15,393 nucleotides of DNA, from contig JAIOPF010000061.1 in NCBI GenBank assembly GCA_021414045.1, forward strand, positions 1 to 15,393. Reading direction: 5' to 3'. Below, one piece after another: positions 6,087 to 12,787 of this stretch; the first letter of the stretch is position 1, and each line of letters begins with the position of its first letter. The notes below the pieces were generated by a model. It saw only the letters and a list, made by a program, of their open reading frames with translations. It ran no database searches and had not been told where the DNA came from. Made by a program: the position numbers and the translations under genes. Origin of the DNA: Deltaproteobacteria bacterium (GTDB taxonomy: Bacteria; UBA10199; DSSB01).

Positions 6087-9000
6087 ATGACCAAGCACGG
6101 GGGCACTTTCAAATTATCCGGGGAAACCCGTGATTTGTTGAGGAAAAACAAGGATTTCTTCGAGCAGATCTCCGCCTTGAACGGGGACGAAGGGTCCGAC
6201 AAGGTTCCTCTCAATATCATGGGTAAGGATCCCGAGGCGCGGACCGAAACCAAGGTCCAGCCCAACGGCGACGTCGAAGTCAGCTTCGTCTATCCGCTCG
6301 ACAACGACGCGGACCCGGAGAATGGCCGGCTTTATCTCCGTGACACCTTCCTTTTCGATTCTTCCGAACAAAAGCTCAAATCCTTCAAGCGCGACGCCGA
6401 ATCCAACAACAAAGGTTCGGGCAATTGGGCCGCCTGGCTCGAGAAATACAAGACAGCTATCGCCGCCGCTCCCCTGAAGGTCGAGGACGAGAAGGTCCAG
6501 CAATTCGCCAAGACGGTCGCGAGGACCTTCGGACGGCCCATCACCGACGAGTCGGGAGCGACCTTTCCCGAAATTCGCGAGGTTTGGGTCAAGGACGCCA
6601 GTTATATCACCGCCGCCAACGCCCTCGTCTTGAAGCAAAGGGAAAACGATCCCAAGCTCCCCGAGGTCAAGCTCAAGGTGAAGGACAAGCTGAATTCCTT
6701 CACCCTCGTCCCGCGGGAAGATACCTACGAGGTCGTGTTTAATTTCGCCGTCGATGGGGATGACGATGCCGCCAACGGCCGAATCCTGATGAAGGATAAG
6801 TTCATCCTCGACGCCAAGACCCTGGCTTTCAAGGAATTGCAGAGATCTTGGGAACTCGCTCCCGAGTCCGCCGGCCATGCCGAGTATCAGGCCTACGTCG
6901 ACAAGCTAAAGACGGAAGAGGCTCCGAAGCAAGAGCAAGCCGAGGCCTTCCTCAAGGGAATGTTGCCGGTCTTGCTTTCCGGAACGGAATTGGACGCGGC
7001 CCAGGGTTTGCCGAATCTGACCAAGCCGCTGGATCTCCCGAAGGATTACCGCTCGCCGCTGGCCCGACGTTTCGAGGCGGAGAAAAAAGGATTGGCCGCC
7101 ACGCCCGAGGGCGCGACCCAAGCCTTGGAGACGATGCAGGTCGTCGCCTTTGACGGACTATCTCAGCGTCACGACGCGAGCCTGGGGTGGTGGAATCGAA
7201 AAGTGAAGGGCAACGCCCCCGTCGATCTGAACGCCGAAACGGCCTTGGTCCAAAGCATTTTCAAGAAAGCCGCCGAGGCTTCGAAGGCGACTCCCACCGT
7301 CTCCGCTTTCGCCGCGCTCAGCGGCCTCAAATTGGAAGGCCGGGAAGCCGCGCTGCGCGAGCGACTGCTGGCCGATCCGATGATGGCGAAGATCGATTCG
7401 ATAGGGCGGGAAACGGATTCGGAATTTCGGGCGCGGGAATTTCTCGTTTTCGCCCGCGAGGATTTGATGAAAGGCGCCGAGTATGGCGCCTCGGCGGTCG
7501 AGATCGCGAAACGCCTGGTTTCCGTCCCCTCCTTGAAATCGGAAGCCGAGTCTCTCTTGGCCATCGCCGGAGTCGGCGACGGCAAGGCGTCCTTCGGCGC
7601 GAAGATGGAATACCTCACGCCGCGTTTCGTCAAGCAGATCGCCGAACCGAAGATGCTCGTCGCGATGGCGGCGGCGCCATTTGTCGGAGTCGGCTTGGAA
7701 TTCGGCGCGCTGCGCGGGCTTGGTTATTTGGGCAAGGTCGGTGGCGCCGGGCGTTTCACGGCGAGCATGTTAGGGCTCGGCGGCGAGGCCTTGGCTTTCA
7801 CGGGCATGCACCGTGGCCTCGAATCGGCCGTCCATGACCCCGCCAAAATGACCCAAGGTTTTTGGCGGGAAGTCGCGTCGACCTCCTTGCTGTTCGGCAG
7901 CATGCGCCTCGCTCACGGCATCTCCGGCCGCTTCGTCAATTCGATGGCGGAAGGCAAATGGGGCACCTTGTTCGGCGGAAAGAAATCCGCGGAAGGCTTG
8001 AACTTTTTGACCAGTCCCACGGGACGGATTTTCGCCGATGTCAGTTCGGCGAAAGCCTTGACCAATACGGGGCGTTTCGCCGCTTTTCTCGCCAATCACG
8101 GCGGGGGTATTGCCGGAATGTATGTCGCGGGCGCCATCGCCCGAAATCGCGGCCTGCAGCCCGAAAGCAAGCAGGGACTCGGCGAACATTGGCTCGAGGC
8201 GGCCCTGTCCTACGGGCAAGCGACGGCGGGTTTCAATTTGGCCAATGGCTTGACCGGCGGGCGTTTGCAGGGGTCGTTGGGCGAACTCAAGTTCCGCATG
8301 TCCGATCTCTCCGAGACCGTACCCGCTCCGAAATCCGACAAGCCCGCCAAGCGTACCACGCTCAAGCCCCGAGGATCGGGCGCCACCCAATTCGAGTTCA
8401 AGGCCGGAGACCAAAGTTGGTCGGTGCAGATCGATAAAATCGACCGGATTTTGTTCGGAAGGAAATTGAGCGCTCGAGAGGGCGTCATGTATGAGGACCG
8501 GGAAGCCTCCGTCAATTTTGGGGACGATCATCCCGATATCAGTCAATACCATGCCGTTTTGACTCGGGACAAAGGCAGGGGTCCCTTTTGGTATATCGGG
8601 GATACCGGCAGCACCTTCGGCACCTACGTCAACGGAAAGAAGGTGGGATCGGGCGAGCATGTCCTGGCCAAACCCGACGACTTGATTCAACTCGGGGATA
8701 CTTTCCAATTCCGGCTACATCCCGACGGCGCATTGTTGGAACCCGCGACGGGCGTGAAGGTTGAAGTCAGTATTCCCATCGTTCGCGACCAGAAACGTTT
8801 GGATCCGCCCAAAATCGCCGATCAATTCCCGATGCACCTGCTCTTTCCGGATTCCACCGTCTTGCCGGAAAGCGGAGCCGAGGTCGCGCAAATCAAATCG
8901 TCTCGCGGCAAGAATATCCTGCTCCGAAGCGATAAGACCGAATGGGGATTCAACCTCTCCAAAGAGAGTTCCGCCTTTCTTCGCGTCTTCGTGGATGCTA

Positions 9001-12000
9001 GCGGACGATGGGTTTTGCAAAAATTGGATCCCTTGGCCAAGGTGGAAGTGGCTCGGAGCAATCCGGGCGGCGAGCAGCGCTGGGTTCTCGAGAAGCTCGT
9101 CAAGGAAGAGGCTTCCCAGCCTGGAATTGGAAAGGGGCGTCAAGACTGGGCCTTCGTCGAGGACGGCGATCAATTTTACATTCAAAACCAAATTTTCGAT
9201 TTTACCGTCCATTCCGAGCCCAAGGTTTCCATCAGCGGCAACAAGGGGCCGATGGTCCTGCCGCGAGGGGGGGCCATCGAGGTTCCGATCGGTAAAGTCG
9301 GCGCGGCCCTGGATCCCAGTGTGCCTTTTTCCGAAATGCCGACGGCCGTCCGCCGATTAGGAATTGGAGTATTCCCAAATCCGGGAGGCGCCGAACCGGT
9401 GTCTTCACCGCCCGCGCTTCCGCAGGCGTCTCAGGAAATTCCACCTCCGCCTCCTGCCCGCGATATCACGAAAACGTTGGTTTCCGCGGGGGTGGAGGAA
9501 GTCCCCCCGGAGCTCGATGAAGGAGAAAGGCCTACCCTGACGGGTCTTCAGCCCTTCGTTGTGCCCGCCGAGGCGCGAGGTGGCGAAGTCACGCAGGCGG
9601 GGGTTCCCTTTCCCGACGGCGCCCTTCCTGAGTTTCCGCCGCTTTTGGTCACGAAGATCCCCGAGGGACAATTGCCCTTCGTGCTGTCGGCCGGAACCCT
9701 GAGCATCCCCGCCGATTTGACGCATACGCGTTACGTGCTGGGCAGCAATCCAGCGGTGAAAAAAAGCAACGAATCCACCGTGAAATTGCACGGGCATCGG
9801 ATCGACGAGAACCATGCCGAGATTTTTTTGGGAATGGCCGAGGGAGCCACCGAGGCACGCCAGGAATTCCAATGGTACTTGACTCCGCATCCCGACAGTG
9901 AATTCGGCGTGTTTATAGATGGTTATCGCAAGCTGGAACCCAACGAACGGGTGAAGTTGTTTCCAGGCCGATCCTTTTCCTTGGGAGATGCCGCGGGCGA
10001 GCGGGGCGGCATTCAATTCAACTTCGAGGTCCCTTGGCTGAAAAAACCCTCGTCACCCCAGGAATTGTCTCCGACTTCGACCAAGCCGGCGTCTTCGTTT
10101 CCCAAAGCATTATTGGGGAACCTGGCACCCGATACGCCGTCCATGATTCTGCGCGATAATTTCAGGAATTGGATTTTGAGCGGCAATCGTGAGACCACGC
10201 GTTATGTTTTCGGCAGCCTTGGGGCGAGGCCAGTTTCCGGCACCACCGCCTTCGAAGTATTGCCGGGGGATAAGATCGCCCCCGAGCATTGCGAAATCTT
10301 CATCGACGCCAAGGGAGAATGGTACCTTCGCGCGCTGAGCGATACTCATCCGACTTATTTGAGGAACAAGCCCATTTCCACCGGCTCGGTTTTTGCCTTG
10401 CGCAGCGGCGATGCCATTGAGTTGGGCGGCAATTCCAAGGAAGGCATCGGCTTTTCGATGATCTTCGACAAGCCGGAATACCTGCCCCCCAGGGAGGATA
10501 GTTTCGCGGGTGCCTACCGCCTACCGGAGAGCGCGGAAGGTGATTTCGATACGGTCGGCGACGATATGTTGGAAGGCCCGGATTCCTCGGACGATCCCGT
10601 TTACGAATTGGGGCCCCAGGATATGAAAACCCAGCCGCCCCCTAAGACGCCTCTACCGGAGGGGCCGGTGGAACCTAGGCCGGCCGCCATGGGCGCGCCG
10701 CCTCCCTTGCCTGGCAAAAGACCGCCGCCCATGCCTCCCCCGAGAAGGGTTGGAGCGGCTCTTCCTCCGCCGCTTCCTGTCAGCGGTCCTGCTCCGGAAG
10801 GCGGACCGAAACCAGCTTCAGCCAATGAACTGAAGACAGGGGTTTATCCGGCCTTTAAAAGAGCGGAACTATTGGCTCGGGCTTCCCTTCCGGATGATTC
10901 CGAAGCTCCTCTAACGGTTCAGGCCCCGGCAGGGTACCAAGCCCCTCCACTTCCCGCTGATGCTGAACCGGATCCCCTTGCCGGTTGGGAACAAGAATTC
11001 GGTGGCGGGCCAGCGGCGGGCTCTCCGAAAAATACTTCGGTTCCGCCGCCCAACGACCAGCCCGCCGAGATACCGGCCGCGCCCAAGGTTCCTGTTGTGC
11101 CAGAGGCACCCGAAGAGAGTTTCGCGGGAATCGCCGAAGAGGTCTTGGCACAAGACACCCCCGCGCCGGTCCCAGGCCCAGGCGACCCATTTGAAACGGT
11201 TCGCGCCGAGGCTCCTAGGCAGGTTGTTTCGATCGCCAGCGCCGATGGCGACGGTTTTGAGACGGTGGTCGCGGAAGTTCCAAGACAGGTTGTTCCGAGA
11301 ACGCCCTCCGCGGCGACGACCGTGAGGCCGAACGGTGTGGGAGACCCAGCGGGAGCGACTCCATCGACCCTGACCGCCCTGCACCCATCGTTGACCTCCG
11401 ATGCGATTTTGTCCTCGATCCAACCTCTGCTAGTTTCGCAACGTAGCGAATTAAGCGAGGCTTTGAGGGCTCTGAAGGCCTTCCCTCATGTCGACGCAAG
11501 TCCCTCCAAGGCATGGCAGGGGTCCACTGAGGATAGGGGACAGGCCGTGACCTTTTTCGAAAAATTGACTGGGACTAATCTGCATACCGGTGGTGGGAAA
11601 GTTTCCCCGGGCGCTCCGATATCCGATAATGTCAAAAAGGAACTGCTGAAGCTCGTGGACTACTATTGGTTCTCTGGGAAGCTGAAGAACGTGTATGACC
11701 TCGAGAGTGACGGTAAAAACTTCAGGTTCTCCGCGTTTCGCGACAAAGACGGTCCCAAGCCCGATACGGCCCTGACCATCTCGGTGCAACCTGGAAAAGA
11801 GGTCCAGACCCTGAGGGCGATTTTCGAACATTTCTCCAAGATGGGAATTCCAGTCGAAGTGGTGATGCCGCTGACGAACGAAGGCATGAATGCTCCCGCG
11901 GTGGCGGTGTTTTTCCAAGCCAAGGATTTCGCGGAGATCCGTAAGGCCGCCATTGGCTTGCGCGACAGCCATGGAGGGATCTTGGATTCGCGGCAGACTC

Positions 12001-12338
12001 CCTTTTCCCAACAACTCTTGGATCTGGAGGGGCGTGGAATTCCTGGAACGGCCGTCATGGAGCACGGCAATGACAGCACCTCGGCGAATATCCTCGATCG
12101 CTATGGTTATTTAGTGGCCCGTGCTTATAACGGTTACAATAAAGTGAAGCAGGCTCAGGGGGCCGTGGTTTCTCCCAATGGCTCCATTGACGATCCGGAA
12201 ACCTTCCGACGGGAAATTCTAAAGATGCTTTTCGACAACGGTTTCGACCTCAATCACCCAGGCTTTCGCCTCGAAAGCGTCGAAGGAAGCCACAAGGAAG
12301 TGATCGAGGGATCTTCCTCTCGCTCCGTCGCGCCTTAG
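6087..12338 (+). CDS. Giant multidomain protein: duplicated N-terminal domain, Gly/Ala-rich region, FHA and FHA-like domains, Pro-rich linker, HopA1-like C-terminus
   Basis: 2083 residues. An in-frame TAA at 6036-6038 precedes the ATG at 6087, which has GAGG nine bases upstream. Domains: residues 54-276, a tandem duplication; 405-480, a helical unit shared with the first protein; 501-735, a Gly/Ala-rich hydrophobic region with LLFGSMR (601-607); 765-880, an FHA domain with G791/R792, S819, H822 and TYVNGKKV (846-853), though the usual Arg after Ser is Q820 and the usual Asn is F844; 911-1045, 1195-1316 and 1366-1460, three degenerate FHA-like segments keeping His in NHAEI and EHCEI and the late Leu/Gly-Asp strand; 1510-1670, Pro-rich with PPPLP motifs; 1765-2065, a C-terminal domain whose second half (1890-2065) resembles the HopA1 family in strand-helix order (IPVEVVM, VAVFFQAKDFAEI, TPFSQQLL, GFDLNHPGFRL). 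FHA domains bind phosphothreonine, so a role in phospho-signalling next to PP2C is inferred. No signal peptide is seen. The last codon overlaps the convergent gene. The exact function is unknown. Confidence 0.9.
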   Translation: MTKHGGTFKLSGETRDLLRKNKDFFEQISALNGDEGSDKVPLNIMGKDPEARTETKVQPNGDVEVSFVYPLDNDADPENGRLYLRDTFLFDSSEQKLKSFKRDAESNNKGSGNWAAWLEKYKTAIAAAPLKVEDEKVQQFAKTVARTFGRPITDESGATFPEIREVWVKDASYITAANALVLKQRENDPKLPEVKLKVKDKLNSFTLVPREDTYEVVFNFAVDGDDDAANGRILMKDKFILDAKTLAFKELQRSWELAPESAGHAEYQAYVDKLKTEEAPKQEQAEAFLKGMLPVLLSGTELDAAQGLPNLTKPLDLPKDYRSPLARRFEAEKKGLAATPEGATQALETMQVVAFDGLSQRHDASLGWWNRKVKGNAPVDLNAETALVQSIFKKAAEASKATPTVSAFAALSGLKLEGREAALRERLLADPMMAKIDSIGRETDSEFRAREFLVFAREDLMKGAEYGASAVEIAKRLVSVPSLKSEAESLLAIAGVGDGKASFGAKMEYLTPRFVKQIAEPKMLVAMAAAPFVGVGLEFGALRGLGYLGKVGGAGRFTASMLGLGGEALAFTGMHRGLESAVHDPAKMTQGFWREVASTSLLFGSMRLAHGISGRFVNSMAEGKWGTLFGGKKSAEGLNFLTSPTGRIFADVSSAKALTNTGRFAAFLANHGGGIAGMYVAGAIARNRGLQPESKQGLGEHWLEAALSYGQATAGFNLANGLTGGRLQGSLGELKFRMSDLSETVPAPKSDKPAKRTTLKPRGSGATQFEFKAGDQSWSVQIDKIDRILFGRKLSAREGVMYEDREASVNFGDDHPDISQYHAVLTRDKGRGPFWYIGDTGSTFGTYVNGKKVGSGEHVLAKPDDLIQLGDTFQFRLHPDGALLEPATGVKVEVSIPIVRDQKRLDPPKIADQFPMHLLFPDSTVLPESGAEVAQIKSSRGKNILLRSDKTEWGFNLSKESSAFLRVFVDASGRWVLQKLDPLAKVEVARSNPGGEQRWVLEKLVKEEASQPGIGKGRQDWAFVEDGDQFYIQNQIFDFTVHSEPKVSISGNKGPMVLPRGGAIEVPIGKVGAALDPSVPFSEMPTAVRRLGIGVFPNPGGAEPVSSPPALPQASQEIPPPPPARDITKTLVSAGVEEVPPELDEGERPTLTGLQPFVVPAEARGGEVTQAGVPFPDGALPEFPPLLVTKIPEGQLPFVLSAGTLSIPADLTHTRYVLGSNPAVKKSNESTVKLHGHRIDENHAEIFLGMAEGATEARQEFQWYLTPHPDSEFGVFIDGYRKLEPNERVKLFPGRSFSLGDAAGERGGIQFNFEVPWLKKPSSPQELSPTSTKPASSFPKALLGNLAPDTPSMILRDNFRNWILSGNRETTRYVFGSLGARPVSGTTAFEVLPGDKIAPEHCEIFIDAKGEWYLRALSDTHPTYLRNKPISTGSVFALRSGDAIELGGNSKEGIGFSMIFDKPEYLPPREDSFAGAYRLPESAEGDFDTVGDDMLEGPDSSDDPVYELGPQDMKTQPPPKTPLPEGPVEPRPAAMGAPPPLPGKRPPPMPPPRRVGAALPPPLPVSGPAPEGGPKPASANELKTGVYPAFKRAELLARASLPDDSEAPLTVQAPAGYQAPPLPADAEPDPLAGWEQEFGGGPAAGSPKNTSVPPPNDQPAEIPAAPKVPVVPEAPEESFAGIAEEVLAQDTPAPVPGPGDPFETVRAEAPRQVVSIASADGDGFETVVAEVPRQVVPRTPSAATTVRPNGVGDPAGATPSTLTALHPSLTSDAILSSIQPLLVSQRSELSEALRALKAFPHVDASPSKAWQGSTEDRGQAVTFFEKLTGTNLHTGGGKVSPGAPISDNVKKELLKLVDYYWFSGKLKNVYDLESDGKNFRFSAFRDKDGPKPDTALTISVQPGKEVQTLRAIFEHFSKMGIPVEVVMPLTNEGMNAPAVAVFFQAKDFAEIRKAAIGLRDSHGGILDSRQTPFSQQLLDLEGRGIPGTAVMEHGNDSTSANILDRYGYLVARAYNGYNKVKQAQGAVVSPNGSIDDPETFRREILKMLFDNGFDLNHPGFRLESVEGSHKEVIEGSSSRSVAP
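6264..6812 (+). repeat. Tandemly duplicated protein domain (two copies 151 residues apart)
   Basis: Residues 60-91 and 211-242 of the giant protein align without gaps: EVSFVYPLDNDADPENGRLY against EVVFNFAVDGDDDAANGRIL, then RDTFLFD against KDKFILD; I count 12 identities in 32. Both copies have an Asp-x-Asp-x-Asp-x-x-x-Gly-like acidic turn and are followed by a Trp- or Tyr-containing helix. The copies have diverged well, so this is an old duplication, not a recent DNA repeat. Confidence 0.6.
11190..11294 (+). repeat. Short direct protein repeat in the Pro/Glu-rich linker
   Basis: FETVRAEAPRQVV (residues 1702-1714) is repeated 22 residues later as FETVVAEVPRQVV (1724-1736) in the giant protein. 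The DNA copies differ at several third positions. FET with a nearby acidic residue could be a phosphorylatable Thr motif for FHA binding, which is speculation. Confidence 0.6.
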
Positions 12339-12667
12339 TATCCCGGTCCAATCGAAACGCTGAATCCCGGCGAGTTGTAATAAGCGCTCACGCCCGAGGC
12401 GTAATACCCATATCCTGGATAGTAGTAAGGATTGTATCCCACCCCGTAGACCGGTGGGTAATAGGCGGGCGCGTAATAGGGATAGTAGGGGCGGTAATAG
12501 GGACGATAGTAAGGTCGGTAATAGGACCTATAATAAGGGCGATAGTAAGAGTGAGAATAATAGCCGTAATTGCGTCCGGAGCGGACGTAATAGCCCCGCG
12601 CCTCGGCAGCGGATCCCCAAGCCAGGCTGAAAAGCATAAACAAAGAAATGAAAATGGACTTTTTCAT
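12335..12667 (-). CDS. Small secreted tyrosine-rich repeat protein
   Basis: 110 residues from the ATG at 12667. The start is chosen because a signal peptide follows at once (MKKSIFISLFMLFSLAW to a likely cut after AEA at residue 23) and because AGAGGT lies eight bases upstream (12675-12680). The mature part is about one third Tyr, with YYRP/YYRS repeats at residues 41-62, then Pro, Gly and Tyr, ending FSVSIGPGY. There are no Cys residues and no enzyme motif. It should be exported to the periplasm or surface; a structural or envelope-associated role is only a guess. It has its own promoter. Its TAA (12335-12337) overlaps the TAG of the giant plus-strand gene. Small secreted Tyr/Gly/Pro-rich proteins of unknown function are common in Gram-negative genomes. 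Confidence 0.75.
   Translation of the reverse strand: MKKSIFISLFMLFSLAWGSAAEARGYYVRSGRNYGYYSHSYYRPYYRSYYRPYYRPYYRPYYPYYAPAYYPPVYGVGYNPYYYPGYGYYASGVSAYYNSPGFSVSIGPGY
12473..12547 (-). repeat. 12-bp-period coding repeat (Tyr-Tyr-Arg-Pro/Ser units)
   Basis: Codes for residues 41-65 of the tyrosine-rich protein: five YYR[P/S] units, then YYP and YY. The DNA units are similar but not identical, so copy number could vary by slippage between strains. Confidence 0.7.
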
Positions 12668-12705
12668 GAGGAATACCTCTTCAGGCCTCATGGAGTGCTG
12701 ATTTG

Positions 12706-12733
12706 ATTGTAGACGAGGAGGCCTATAATTCAA
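12706..12733 (-). promoter_or_regulatory. Sigma70-like promoter of the tyrosine-rich protein gene
   Basis: On the minus strand, TTGAAT (12733-12728) and TACAAT (12711-12706) are separated by 16 bases; the -10 matches five of six consensus bases. Transcription would begin about 30 bases before the ATG at 12667, leaving room for the AGAGGT ribosome binding site. This also argues against the upstream in-frame TTG at 12733, which is the -35 element itself. Confidence 0.6.
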
Positions 12734-12787
12734 GACCTGGCGCTAGATTGAGAAGTTAAGCGGGATTCTTTGAGAAATAGGCTATTT

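Noticed and set aside
5948..6133. 61-codon open frame across the leader of the giant gene
   Set aside because: TTG start without a ribosome binding site; it spans hairpins and overlaps the giant gene out of frame.
7769..10016. Minus-strand open frames (7770-8708, 9405-10016) opposite the giant gene
   Set aside because: Shadows of the coding strand; no motifs, and they lie opposite clear FHA sequence.
12473..12547. Short repeats as a possible CRISPR array
   Set aside because: The 12-bp units are codons for YYR[P/S] with no spacers; they are a coding repeat.
12668..12733. In-frame TTG at 12733 as the start of the tyrosine-rich protein
   Set aside because: It is part of the -35 element and would bury the signal peptide; the ATG at 12667 has a good ribosome binding site.
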